A stretch of 21,429 nt of DNA from the IMG/VR virus record IMGVR_UViG_3300048549_000892, positions 1 through 21,429 of that record; one strand, written 5' to 3'. A program made the position numbers and the translations under genes. Positions 7,024-14,440 of the stretch are shown piece by piece. Every line of letters starts with the position of its first letter. Positions within the stretch are counted from its first letter, which is position 1. The stretch is from a virus. A model generated the notes under the pieces. The model saw nothing but the letters and a program-made list of their open reading frames with translations, had not been told where the DNA came from and ran no database searches.

Positions 7024-7359
7024 CTATGTTTGTAACGGTTTGTTACCCCTTGATTGATTACAAAATGAATGAGTTATTGCTAATGGTGAATCCATGTCGG
7101 ATGGTGTCAGATGGTCTGCTTGACCTGTGCCTGGTAGTACGACCTCCCCACACAGGTAGCAGATACCCCCCAGGGATACTAATAAGTTTCTGCGTTTGCG
7201 ATATTGAGAATTGTATAGGGTGGCCTTCTTGAGTTTTCGGGAAGGGTCAGCATCGCGCTTTCTATCGCGTATCCGTTCACTGGCCTTGTGGCAATCGTCA
7301 CATTTGTATTTACGGGATAAGACACCGCAGTTTATACAAGGCTTGTTGAAGCCGGTCAT
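7024..7359 (-). CDS. HNH endonuclease next to terminase
   Basis: This 111-aa protein has an N-terminal zinc knuckle (Cys8, Cys11, Cys20, Cys23), a basic linker (RDRKRDADPSRKLKK, about 31-45), then an HNH domain with CYLC (Cys67, Cys70), the catalytic-type ADHL (His83) and a C-terminal HSFCNQSRGNK (97-107). HNH proteins next to terminase, such as HK97 gp74, are known to be needed for or to stimulate cos cleavage; that role is inferred here from position. ATG 7359 is chosen because it forms an ATGA overlap with the upstream stop; a TTG at 7377 in frame has no ribosome site. Confidence 0.85.
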   Translation of the reverse strand: MTGFNKPCINCGVLSRKYKCDDCHKASERIRDRKRDADPSRKLKKATLYNSQYRKRRNLLVSLGGICYLCGEVVLPGTGQADHLTPSDMDSPLAITHSFCNQSRGNKPLQT

Positions 7360-7658
7360 TGGTTGTAGTTTATCCAAGCCTGGAGGACAGTAAGAAAATC
7401 ACCGATCCCTAGAGCTTGTAGTCTTTGGAAGTCTTCTGGGCTGAACGCGAACTCTGCTGCCTCAGACAGAATGAGCAAGTCGCTACCGTCATTACTGTAT
7501 TGAGCTGCTCGCAGGTCTAGAAGGATAGTGGTGGGCAAGCTATAGAAGTTTTTAGCCACACCCCGAAACTGGTCTGTCTGTACTTCCACATAGGGCAGGT
7601 CTCTACTCTTATGCGCTTTGATGATGTTCTGGAAGTCCCGTTCATCTTTATTTTTCAC
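7356..7658 (-). CDS. Hypothetical 100-aa protein, weak resemblance to tail assembly chaperones
   Basis: The start is GTG 7658, overlapping the upstream TGA as GTGA; the stop overlaps the HNH ATG. No clear domain is recognised. The second half (LPTTILLDLRAAQY, then a helical region, then LQALGIGDFLTVLQAWI) has the rhythm of small siphophage tail-assembly chaperones: a short conserved loop, a helix and a final DL-like helix. But the gene lies between a phosphoesterase and an HNH gene, not beside the tape measure gene, so this is only a pattern match. It might equally be a packaging or replication accessory protein. Confidence 0.65.
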   Translation of the reverse strand: MKNKDERDFQNIIKAHKSRDLPYVEVQTDQFRGVAKNFYSLPTTILLDLRAAQYSNDGSDLLILSEAAEFAFSPEDFQRLQALGIGDFLTVLQAWINYNQ

Positions 7659-8806
7659 AGTAGCTCAACCTTCCCCCGAAACGGTTTCCCTTTCTCTAGG
7701 GTAAAGCATGTGATGGCTGGAGTTGAATCACCACCTGCGCCTTGTGTCCTCGAATACCAATCTGATCCGTTATCCATCGTGCTTGCTTGTATCCACCATC
7801 TTTCATTGCCTTGCGTTCCCGAAAACTGTTCGACCCTATGGTGATGAAAATGTCCCGTCACCATGAGAGTTGTTGCTGCAAGATATGAATCTTTGAATAC
7901 CGATTTTGTCCAGAAAGATTGAAACGCATCAGGTCTTGGCACTTGATGACCGTGAATCGCACCGAGGATATGTGAGCCATCATTGAAAACGTCAAACGCG
8001 AATCCTTCATCGTCAGGTTGGGGAACTATCCATCTTTCAACAGGTAAACCAACCTCAGTTGCTAAGCGTCTGAGCTGTTGCAATATGACAATCCCCCAAT
8101 CATCAACCCCAGGGCTTCCCACCCGTTGTTTCTGAACCCTAAACTGACAATGATTCGATGCCACCGAGCCATAAGTTATCGGTGCATATCGTGAAGCAAG
8201 TTTGATCAAATCCCACAACAGGGCACTAGCCAAATCAACCTGCTGCATCGGTGACAAAGTATTACTGGAAATTTGATCCATATCGGCTTTATTCTGGACA
8301 CCCTCAACAACATCACCCATATCCAAAATGATTATGTGTTGAAAGTCACCCGTTTTTAGTTGAGTTTCAATACGTTCATAAGCGGCGTGAATCCTTGCAA
8401 TGCTTTCCTCGTGCCCTCCACGACTGCCACCCTTACCAATTTGAAAGTCAGCAGGGCAGATAACAAACACCCTATCCGAGGGTTTTGGTTTCGGTTTCTT
8501 AGGTTTCGTTCGCTTCGCTTGAGCATAAAGAGTCGGCAAATCAATATCCGTCACTTTTCTTCGAAAGTGAAACCGATATGCGGTCAGCCAGAGCCCATCC
8601 CATCGCTGCCATTGAGAGGTGCGCGGTGTTCCCACGATTTCATATTCATCAGGACTGTAACCACGTTCTGCAAGAAACTCATCAAAGTTAGGAGGCTCAG
8701 CTAAGCCCTCAGTGGTAGCCATACCCTCAGTGCCATCAAACTCTAGACCTGGCCTGAAATCTTTTGGTGGTTGAACTTTCTTTGCCGGTTCTAAGTTCTC
8801 TAGCAT
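7655..8806 (-). CDS. Calcineurin-like metallophosphoesterase
   Basis: This 383-aa protein has the metallophosphoesterase motifs in order: PADFQIG (Asp120), MGDVVEG (Asp165), ASNHCQF (Asn218, His219), HGHQ (285-287) and GHFHHH (His319, His321). The first motif is D-x-Q where D-x-H is usual. Members act as nucleases, phosphatases or phosphodiesterases; in phages of this type a DNA-processing role is presumed. Residues 40-85 form a separate N-terminal segment with a LAERGYSPDEYEI block, and 98-110 is a Lys/Pro linker. I chose ATG 8806; a GTG at 8812 in the same frame is an alternative. It overlaps the upstream gene by 7 bases. Confidence 0.85.
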   Translation of the reverse strand: MLENLEPAKKVQPPKDFRPGLEFDGTEGMATTEGLAEPPNFDEFLAERGYSPDEYEIVGTPRTSQWQRWDGLWLTAYRFHFRRKVTDIDLPTLYAQAKRTKPKKPKPKPSDRVFVICPADFQIGKGGSRGGHEESIARIHAAYERIETQLKTGDFQHIIILDMGDVVEGVQNKADMDQISSNTLSPMQQVDLASALLWDLIKLASRYAPITYGSVASNHCQFRVQKQRVGSPGVDDWGIVILQQLRRLATEVGLPVERWIVPQPDDEGFAFDVFNDGSHILGAIHGHQVPRPDAFQSFWTKSVFKDSYLAATTLMVTGHFHHHRVEQFSGTQGNERWWIQASTMDNGSDWYSRTQGAGGDSTPAITCFTLEKGKPFRGKVELL

Positions 8807-9018
8807 GAGCACTCATTCATTCGATGTTTACGGATCACCTTTTCTCCAATATCGACACCGCGTTTGGCTAACTCACTTGATAAACCTGTAGCTGTCCAGT
8901 TACTACTGTCATCAATCGCTTGCATAAAAATAATTCCATCTGTGGCATCTAGTTCGCCTGCGATTCGGCGAACCTTGCAGGAGTAGACCCGTTTCGGTGG
9001 CATCAAATCCTCAAGCAT
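8800..9018 (-). CDS. Small helix-turn-helix-like protein
   Basis: At 72 aa this is a basic protein whose second half (WTATGLSSELAKRGVDIGEK then VIRKHR, residues 41-66) reads as a helix-turn-helix: a helix, a turn at RGVD and a recognition helix, followed by a Cys-containing C-terminus (ECSC). The pattern suggests DNA binding, perhaps with TerS, replication or transcription; no target is apparent. ATG 9018 is preferred over an upstream in-frame ATG at 9114 because AAAGGTGG lies exactly five bases before it, and the longer frame would run 56 bases into rusA. Confidence 0.65.
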   Translation of the reverse strand: MLEDLMPPKRVYSCKVRRIAGELDATDGIIFMQAIDDSSNWTATGLSSELAKRGVDIGEKVIRKHRMNECSC

Positions 9019-9058
9019 ACCTTCCACCTTTCCTTGAGACTCTGCAAGTCTAGCCCTA

Positions 9059-9469
9059 TCAAGTGATAATCGGCTTGATTGTGATACAAGCACCTGGCTC
9101 TCGCGTGTCTGCATATTCTTTCGAAGCGGTCAATTTGACAACCAAATCATCATCAGTCCAAACTCCAGCATCAGTCAGACCGTCACACACACCGCGCACA
9201 AGTTTATCGAGGTCGGGAGGTTTGATAGGCCACGGGCGTTTTTGCTTTGGAATCGTAGTCGGGCGTTCTAAGTAAAACACCACCTCAAGGTGAACAGGAT
9301 ACGCAATAGTCTCCCAGCCCTGATCTTGCATAATTTTGACCGCAGCAGTAGTTATTTCTTTCCGCCATGCTGGAAGATATTTAGAAGCCTCGATGAAGCG
9401 ACCCCCACCGACATGCCTCTTGCTACCTTGTGGCGCTGGTCTCCCATATACTTCAAAAGTAAGGTTCAC
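9059..9469 (-). CDS. RusA-like Holliday junction resolvase
   Basis: This 136-aa protein has the RusA pattern: an N-terminal VYGRPAPQGSKR, then PPDLDKLVRGVCDGL with acidic residues Asp86 and Asp88 and basic Lys89, and GVWTDDDLV with Asp106-108. In RusA three Asp residues bind Mg2+ at a dimeric active site that resolves four-way junctions; phages use it to debranch DNA before packaging. The start is GTG 9469, 18 bases beyond the SSB stop, with little ribosome site; it is supported by the family N-terminus. Confidence 0.9.
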   Translation of the reverse strand: MNLTFEVYGRPAPQGSKRHVGGGRFIEASKYLPAWRKEITTAAVKIMQDQGWETIAYPVHLEVVFYLERPTTIPKQKRPWPIKPPDLDKLVRGVCDGLTDAGVWTDDDLVVKLTASKEYADTREPGACITIKPIIT

Positions 9470-9487
9470 CCAACTATTTTATATTCG

Positions 9488-9868
9488 TTAGAAGGGCGCA
9501 CTTTCATCGATAGGCTTATTCGGGTTTACAGAAGGCCACACACTATTCAGAGCAGCCTCACCAACCTTGCCATCAGCAGGCATAACTGACTCAGCCCTCA
9601 CCTTGATAGACACACCCGTTGAACCATCACGTTTCTCAAACGAGTTAGTGCCCGTGATACGCCCAACAATTTTGACCTGCTTCACACCCTCAAGCGGAGC
9701 CTTCCCGTCAGTCGTGACATCATAAACAGTCTTATCAACCGTCTCCCATTCGCCCTGATGATTTTTTCGGCGAACATCAACACCAACTTTCAGCGCAGTG
9801 CCCCATTCAAACTCCCTCATGTCATTCAACCAACCAGTAAGCTCAATCAGAGCTTCATTCTTTACCAT
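9488..9868 (-). CDS. Single-stranded DNA-binding protein (OB-fold type)
   Basis: This 126-aa protein has a beta-rich N-terminal two thirds (ELTGWLNDMREFEWGTALKV, then VDKTVYDVT, VKIVGRITGTN, VSIKVRAESV) and ends in DESAPF. The acidic, Phe-final tail mimics the DDIPF-type tip of bacterial SSB that recruits partner proteins. It lies in the recombination and replication cluster between rusA and a methyltransferase. It is divergent from host SSB, so the assignment rests on the fold pattern plus tail. ATG 9868 has AAGGGAAA upstream. Confidence 0.72.
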   Translation of the reverse strand: MVKNEALIELTGWLNDMREFEWGTALKVGVDVRRKNHQGEWETVDKTVYDVTTDGKAPLEGVKQVKIVGRITGTNSFEKRDGSTGVSIKVRAESVMPADGKVGEAALNSVWPSVNPNKPIDESAPF

Positions 9869-9880
9869 TCACTTTCCCTT

Positions 9881-10465
9881 CTATATCAAAGTAGGTTGTA
9901 ACAGGGCTTTAGTGACAGCCCCACTACCGAAAAACAAATCATCCACCTCATCGATTTCTGAATCGTAGCCAAGCAAATCCAACACCCAGTGAGTCCAGGC
10001 TACAGGTTTTGATCCTGGGAACCCATTATTCATTCTGCGGATGGTCACACAATCTTTTGGAAAAATTGTTTGACCCTTAGAGGCTCTTCTCCCCTCTGGT
10101 ACATGAAAAACAACCGGTTCATAAGTATTCATAACCCTAGATCCAGAAGGCATGTTTTGTGGTTTGTTCCAAATACCCACATGAATAGGAACAGACCTCG
10201 GAATCAAAGGTAAATAATCTCTCAAGTTGTCGTGAGCCATAGCAATAGCCCAGCCATCATAATTCTTAATAAGCATTGAAACCATCTCCTGATGCTTCTC
10301 AATCCGATCCCATTCTTGAGCCTCAGGATGGTAGTCAGCAGGTTTAGCCTCAGTAGTGTTTGCATTCCCACCTTGATTTTTTCCAAGCTTCGATTTGTGC
10401 ATTTTGTCGCCATACCATATAGCTGCTCGGCCAAGATAGGGAGGATCAGCGATGCATAGTTTCAT
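9881..10465 (-). CDS. DNA adenine-type methyltransferase, compact
   Basis: This 194-aa protein has the catalytic ADPPYLGR (DPPY at residues 7-10) at its very N-terminus and a SAM-binding-like DLFFGSGAV (176-184) at its C-terminus, the order of beta-class amino-methyltransferases. The space between is short, with little room for a large target-recognition domain. It would methylate N6-adenine or N4-cytosine, protecting phage DNA or marking it. ATG 10465 has AAGGAAAG five bases upstream and lies inside the 3' end of the zinc-protein gene (20-base overlap). The protein is small for the family but both motifs are intact. Confidence 0.75.
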   Translation of the reverse strand: MKLCIADPPYLGRAAIWYGDKMHKSKLGKNQGGNANTTEAKPADYHPEAQEWDRIEKHQEMVSMLIKNYDGWAIAMAHDNLRDYLPLIPRSVPIHVGIWNKPQNMPSGSRVMNTYEPVVFHVPEGRRASKGQTIFPKDCVTIRRMNNGFPGSKPVAWTHWVLDLLGYDSEIDEVDDLFFGSGAVTKALLQPTLI

Positions 10466-10730
10466 TATCTTTCCTTACTATAATGTGATCTGCTCGTACA
10501 CAGTCTTGATGACCGCAAACCCTCACCCCAGGCAACACAGGTTCACCATCGTCATCGAGAGGCGTGACATCATCTGCTGCGAACCCTCCATGCCACGGAA
10601 TACATTTACCCTTTGTCGTGTGAACAGTCTGGACTTTCTTTGCCCTGCAAGACCCACAAAGAATCGTTTTCTGTCTCGAACTGTTGAGCTGCCATTCAAA
10701 CCCACACCGCTCACACCGGATCGTTCCCAT
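10446..10730 (-). CDS. Zinc-ribbon / HNH-like small protein
   Basis: At 94 aa, the N-terminal part is a zinc ribbon (Cys6-x2-Cys9, Cys25-x2-Cys28). The C-terminal part (43-84) has CIPWHG, a GEPVLPGVRVCGHQDCV stretch and ADHI (Cys72, His74, Cys77, His82). The GxRxCGHxDCVxxxHI pattern resembles the metal site of some HNH-like nucleases and is probably a second metal centre. No full catalytic HNH is evident. The gene overlaps both neighbours (the 103-aa gene by 20 bases, the methyltransferase by 20 bases) and ATG 10730 has GGAG six bases away. Confidence 0.7.
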   Translation of the reverse strand: MGTIRCERCGFEWQLNSSRQKTILCGSCRAKKVQTVHTTKGKCIPWHGGFAADDVTPLDDDGEPVLPGVRVCGHQDCVRADHIIVRKDNETMHR

Positions 10731-11022
10731 CTAAGCTCCGCAGCGCAATCTGAAGCTGTCTATCTGTGAACTCATATTTTCTAACCCTAGCGCTTCTCTT
10801 TGCTTTCGAGTTGTGTTTCTTCGCTACCGTGTCGATAAGGCGTTTAGGAATGTGATTCTTGATCTGTGCAAGATATCGTTCTCTTTTCCAGTAATCCTCA
10901 GCTTGCTTGGTTGCTTTGAATTTCAGGTGAACTTGTGTCGGATGTGACGGCCTTTCTGTCACAAGCTCACTCAAATCCAAACCCATTTCCTCAGCCCAAA
11001 AGTTATCAGAATAAAGTGACAT
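10711..11022 (-). CDS. Hypothetical basic 103-aa protein
   Basis: The protein is strongly basic with regions such as KRERYLAQIKNHIPKRLIDTVAKKH (quoted as KNHIPKRLI and AKKHNSKAKRSARVRKYEF), and the end FTDRQLQIALRSL suggests a helix. The basic middle would suit nucleic-acid binding, but no known domain is seen. ATG 11022 or ATG 11028 are both possible; GGGG lies six bases before the first and AGG seven before the second. Either start overlaps the end of the large methyltransferase gene, so it is probably translated with it. Confidence 0.65.
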   Translation of the reverse strand: MSLYSDNFWAEEMGLDLSELVTERPSHPTQVHLKFKATKQAEDYWKRERYLAQIKNHIPKRLIDTVAKKHNSKAKRSARVRKYEFTDRQLQIALRSLDGNDPV

Positions 11023-12331
11023 CGCCATCCCCAACCTGTTCGCTTGCCCACCGTAACCTGCCCTCAATAATCGGCAGATACTCCTCTGTCAATTCAACAC
11101 CCACAAACTCGAACCCGTCAAGTAATGCTGCTTTACCTGTAGATCCTGAACCCGTGAACGGATCAAGAACTGTCCCCCCAGGTGGTGTGACCAGTTTGAT
11201 CAGGTAGCGCATGAGTGCTGTAGGTTTCACTGTAGGGTGGAAGTTTTCTCTGACAGGGTGATTTGTGGGTTTGCCTTCGCGATATTCTGCCCCATTCATA
11301 GAACCGCCAACACGCGCCTCCAGCTCCTCTAGTCCTTCATTCCGGTCACGCTTAGAAGCCTTAGCCACATAGAAAAAGCGTGAAGCCCCACCAGAATCGT
11401 CAAAACCGCGTTCAGAAGTAAATCCAGCGTGGCTTTTCCGCTTCCATCCTTCATGACTCCCTTCTACTGTCATGGAACCCATAAGTGACCGCTTACTTAC
11501 GCTCACTCCACTCTGCTCATCAAGTAGCCCTGCGGTGTGCTCGTCAAGGATCACATTCGCAGGCCACCTTCCGGCAGCGTGAGGCTCAGTACCAGGATGT
11601 GCTGTAGGTTCACCCATCAAACCATTAGACCGCCCACTATTTGCCTTCGCTGGCACGACAGGATAAGAACCGGCAATCCTGCAAGCATCAATGTTCAACC
11701 CACCCACACCCCACTCCAACACATTCTCCGCTACAGTCCCCACCAACGGTTTCCGCCCCACCACAACCGGTTCATGGGCAGGCTTCAACGCAGTACCCCA
11801 CCCCTCCCACTGTTGTGCTTCAGAAGTTGCAGGGGAAGTTAGGTCAAAAGTTCTAACGCCATTTTCATCAGCCTTTGACGAATCTTGCCAACCTCCGTCA
11901 TCCACTTGCCAATTACCTTTCCCAATTTGCCTTGACTGTTGCCCAACAACCTCACGCTCAGCCCCAGCCCGCTTATCTATCGCCTTAGACACATCCAACG
12001 ATTTAGGAAAACCACTGCCATAAATCCACGAAATATTATCCCTAATCTCGAAGCCAGCATCCTCAATCGCAACCGCGAGCCTGTGCCAAGTTCTCGATCC
12101 ACCAAACGCCAAAATATGACCTCCAGGTTTCAACACGCGCAGACAATGCATCCATAAATTCACATCGTAAGCAATGCCACTAGAATCCCAACCCTTCCCC
12201 ATGAATCCAAGCTCGTAGGGTGGGTCAGTCACTATAGAATCCACCGAGTTATCCGGAAAGCCCTCCAAGACCTCACGACAGTCACCAAGAAACACCTGAG
12301 CACCATCAATATTTATTTGTGGTTTGATCAT
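11006..12331 (-). CDS. DNA N6-adenine/N4-cytosine methyltransferase, large
   Basis: This 441-aa protein has the catalytic TDPPYELG (DPPY 36-39) near the N-terminus, a long middle region (about 90-330) that should hold the target-recognition domain, and the SAM-binding DPFTGSGS (390-397) followed by FVGVEL near the C-terminus. This order defines the beta class. Near residues 355-375 it also has HPTVKP, typical of such enzymes. Its product would be a modified base in phage DNA that blocks host restriction. ATG 12331 forms an ATGA overlap with the stop of the replication gene. No cognate nuclease is visible, so it is an orphan. Confidence 0.92.
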   Translation of the reverse strand: MIKPQINIDGAQVFLGDCREVLEGFPDNSVDSIVTDPPYELGFMGKGWDSSGIAYDVNLWMHCLRVLKPGGHILAFGGSRTWHRLAVAIEDAGFEIRDNISWIYGSGFPKSLDVSKAIDKRAGAEREVVGQQSRQIGKGNWQVDDGGWQDSSKADENGVRTFDLTSPATSEAQQWEGWGTALKPAHEPVVVGRKPLVGTVAENVLEWGVGGLNIDACRIAGSYPVVPAKANSGRSNGLMGEPTAHPGTEPHAAGRWPANVILDEHTAGLLDEQSGVSVSKRSLMGSMTVEGSHEGWKRKSHAGFTSERGFDDSGGASRFFYVAKASKRDRNEGLEELEARVGGSMNGAEYREGKPTNHPVRENFHPTVKPTALMRYLIKLVTPPGGTVLDPFTGSGSTGKAALLDGFEFVGVELTEEYLPIIEGRLRWASEQVGDGDVTLF

Positions 12332-13062
12332 TTGCACCCAAACTCTCCGACACGGCATTCAAAATGCTCACCCATGTCATGCATCTTTTTCACCCATAAC
12401 CGAGCTTGAGGTAACTCAGCAGCAGGCTTGACCCCTGGAATCTTTTTCAAATCAGGTTCAGGGTACGGGTCATCAGTCCACCGTTCCTGATTCAACCAGG
12501 TGGCAGCCCTCGGAATGAACTGGCTTGCTGGCAGGTGAGGGTCATTAGCTAAGCGTTTCACGCCATCCATGATGACTTCAGGCCCATGCTTTTTTACCGC
12601 TTTGGCAAATGCACCCCTAGCTTCACCCTTACCTAGCTTCCTAGGGAAGACATTCCAAAATTCATTGAATAACGAACTTAAGTTAAGTGGTTCTAGTTGA
12701 GTGGTTCTAGTTAGGTCATCAGTGGTGCTAACCCCCCTCATCATGGGTGATGACCCCCCCTCATCATGGGTGATGACCCCCTCCGACATTTTCAAAGTGT
12801 AAACTAGTGAACTATTGTGACGCTGTTTCTTAGTGATCGCACCAAGGCGGAGCAGCTCATCTGTAGCCCTATCCACTGAGGCCTTCGAACACACCATCTT
12901 CTCTGCAAGAGTCTCACGAGACGGGAAAGCCTCATGGGTTTGATTATCAGCAAAGCGACACAACACACAGTAAAGCCTGACTGCCTTATCCGAAATCTGG
13001 GCATAAGTAATCCACTCAGGGATGATGCTGAACCTAATCTCAGCAGTCAAACGCTGTTCCAT
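12328..13062 (-). CDS. Replication initiator / helicase-loader-like protein (winged helix plus C-terminal domain)
   Basis: This 244-aa protein has an N-terminal winged-helix domain (about 20-90; AFPSRETLAEKMVCSKASVDRATDELLRLGAI, quoted here as PSRETLAEKM and KASVDRATDELLRLG), then a linker (95-130), then a C-terminal domain with FNEFWNVFPRKLGKGEARGAF and FIPRAATWLNQERW (131-195). The pattern is that of phage replication proteins of the HTH_36 and DnaD-like type, which bind an origin and recruit helicase. The linker-coding DNA carries repeats (12675-12781) that look like an origin. ATG 13062 has AAAGGTGG six bases before; a GTG at 13071 is less likely. It overlaps the methyltransferase start. 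Confidence 0.8.
   Translation of the reverse strand: MEQRLTAEIRFSIIPEWITYAQISDKAVRLYCVLCRFADNQTHEAFPSRETLAEKMVCSKASVDRATDELLRLGAITKKQRHNSSLVYTLKMSEGVITHDEGGSSPMMRGVSTTDDLTRTTQLEPLNLSSLFNEFWNVFPRKLGKGEARGAFAKAVKKHGPEVIMDGVKRLANDPHLPASQFIPRAATWLNQERWTDDPYPEPDLKKIPGVKPAAELPQARLWVKKMHDMGEHFECRVGEFGCK
12675..12781. repeat. Iteron-like repeats inside the replication gene; candidate origin
   Basis: Two exact copies of the palindrome TCATCATGGGTGATGA (12738-12753 and 12761-12776) lie 23 bases apart, each bordered by C-runs of 5-7. Two copies of AGTGGTTCTAGTT (12686-12698 and 12700-12712) lie 14 bases apart, next to the perfect palindrome AACTTAAGTT (12675-12684). Neither period is a multiple of three: the first pair is read as VITHDE and SSPMMR, so the DNA, not the peptide, is conserved. 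This is the layout of lambda ori inside gene O. Confidence 0.6.
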
Positions 13063-13076
13063 GATTTCCACCTTTT

Positions 13077-13418
13077 CTAAAACGGTTGATCAGTTTCCCA
13101 CGATTCTGTTTTATGACCGTCAGAGTGAAGATACCACCATCGACCAAAGCAATCAAACACTGGCTCCCTAAGAGACTGCCACCTAGATAGTTTATGACCG
13201 TCAGAACGCGCAAGCTCAGCTATCTGGGCCGATGATTCCATCTGCCCGTTATATTGAGCGCAAACCATAATGATGTTCTCAGGAACATCTAGAAGTTTCG
13301 ATGAACCCATACCCCTGTTTATTCTATGGTGGGGCACTAGGTCATTCTGTGTTCCGCAATGCCAACAATGATCATCACGAGACATTACAAGTTTCAAAAC
13401 TTTCTTAGGGATAGCCAA
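13077..13418 (-). CDS. HNH endonuclease (replication region)
   Basis: This 113-aa protein has an HNH core: CWHCG (Cys18, Cys21), HHR (His30, His31), ENII (Asn48) and VCAQYN (Cys53, Asn57). In related proteins the last block is CxxCN, so the second Cys is Tyr56 here and the zinc site may be incomplete. The start is TTG 13418: the sequence MAIPKKVLKLVMSRD matches the usual opening of the family, while ATG 13385 would cut the first helix. It probably acts as a nicking or homing-type nuclease, but that is inference. It follows the M23 gene stop by three bases. Confidence 0.8.
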   Translation of the reverse strand: MAIPKKVLKLVMSRDDHCWHCGTQNDLVPHHRINRGMGSSKLLDVPENIIMVCAQYNGQMESSAQIAELARSDGHKLSRWQSLREPVFDCFGRWWYLHSDGHKTESWETDQPF

Positions 13419-13421
13419 AAG

Positions 13422-14114
13422 CTAACGCCATCCAATTTCAGAACCCTTGATGACCTGACTCTGGGCCAAAATTGGCAACGGATCAACAACCTGCCCATCA
13501 ATATGCAGCTCGAAATGGAGGTGCGGCCCTGTAGATATCCCAGTGCTACCGACAGCCCCAATGGTCTGACCTCGCTCAACTATTGCCCCGACATAAACCC
13601 CAGCAGGTATCGAACCCCTCTGCAAGTGTGCGTAAATCGTTTCCCAGCGCTCAGGATTTGATTGTTTCACTGGCACGATATGTTCGATCTTGACCCAGTA
13701 TCCATAGCCTTCATTCAAGCCAGAAGCGACAACAATCCCTGGTAAAACCGACATCACAGGCTTTCCCTCCCCTGGAATGAAATCAACGCCTTGATGATCG
13801 CTCGAACAGGCTTTGCATGGCGCAATCCTCCACCCAAAATCACTTGATATTTCAGGGTCATGGACTGGCAGGATAGCTTGAGCATAGTTATCAAAATTTG
13901 GCCTGCTTATTTCTTGCTCAAACTGACTTGAAACAAACACGCTTGTATCAACTTCTGTCGCTATGTCATAGGGAGACTGTTGATTACTGATGTCAGCACC
14001 CGAACCGGAAAGATTGACAGGGGAATCAAACGTGACCAGCATCGGCAGGAACAAGTAAGCAAAGATGATCACCGTTTGGGTACTAACCTGTCTTTCTTTC
14101 AAGACTCGCCACAT
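13422..14114 (-). CDS. Membrane-anchored or secreted M23 peptidase
   Basis: This 230-aa protein has an N-terminal hydrophobic helix (about 12-30, VIIFAYLFLPMLVTF) that would act as signal anchor, a polar stretch (31-80), and an M23 (LytM-type) domain with HQGVD (His107, Asp111), YAHL (His163) and PHLHFE (His198, His200). All Zn and catalytic positions are present, so it should cleave peptidoglycan cross-bridges from the outer face of the membrane. Its place among replication genes, away from the endolysin cassette, is odd. ATG 14114 overlaps the stop of the coiled-coil gene by one base. It has no cleavable lipobox that I can see. Confidence 0.88.
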   Translation of the reverse strand: MWRVLKERQVSTQTVIIFAYLFLPMLVTFDSPVNLSGSGADISNQQSPYDIATEVDTSVFVSSQFEQEISRPNFDNYAQAILPVHDPEISSDFGWRIAPCKACSSDHQGVDFIPGEGKPVMSVLPGIVVASGLNEGYGYWVKIEHIVPVKQSNPERWETIYAHLQRGSIPAGVYVGAIVERGQTIGAVGSTGISTGPHLHFELHIDGQVVDPLPILAQSQVIKGSEIGWR

Positions 14115-14440
14115 TACAGTTTCATCTCCGCTTGGAGAATCTTGGAGGCAGTAGCTAAAGCCATCAACTCTGATTCAATCGTTCGCATCTTCGTTCTGAT
14201 CCGGTTCACCTTAGCCTTACCTAAGTCACGGTGAAACCGTGCCTCAGCCGCTGCAAGTTTCGCCACGGCTTGACGCTCAGCAACGGAACCCTCAGCCTTC
14301 AGGAACTCAGAAGCTTCACACTGATCAAGTGCCTTCTCTGCCTCAGCTAGTTCCACCTCTGCCTCATGCAGAGCTTCCACGCCTTTCTTATTTGTCTGGG
14401 TTAGCTCAACTAGGTCTTTCGCTATCTCTAATGGAGTCAC
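14114..14440 (-). CDS. Coiled-coil protein of the recombination cluster
   Basis: This 108-aa protein is almost wholly helical and charged: ALHEAEVELAEAEKALDQCEASEFL (quoted in parts as LHEAEVELAEAEKAL), an EGSVAERQAVAKLAAAEARF segment near residues 50-69 and a basic GKAKVNRIRTKMRTIESEL region after it. This looks like a long coiled coil that would multimerise. Similar proteins with the EGSVAERQA-like motif seem to travel beside phage annealing proteins, but the role is unknown. GTG 14440 is chosen because GGTGG lies exactly six bases upstream and its first bases overlap the stop of an 8-codon leader frame. Confidence 0.7.
   Translation of the reverse strand: MTPLEIAKDLVELTQTNKKGVEALHEAEVELAEAEKALDQCEASEFLKAEGSVAERQAVAKLAAAEARFHRDLGKAKVNRIRTKMRTIESELMALATASKILQAEMKL

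Noticed and set aside
7032-7046. GTAAC-n5-GTTAC inverted repeat near the end of the HNH gene, as a terminator.
   Set aside because: The stem is only 5 bp, A+T-rich, inside coding sequence and has no U-tract.
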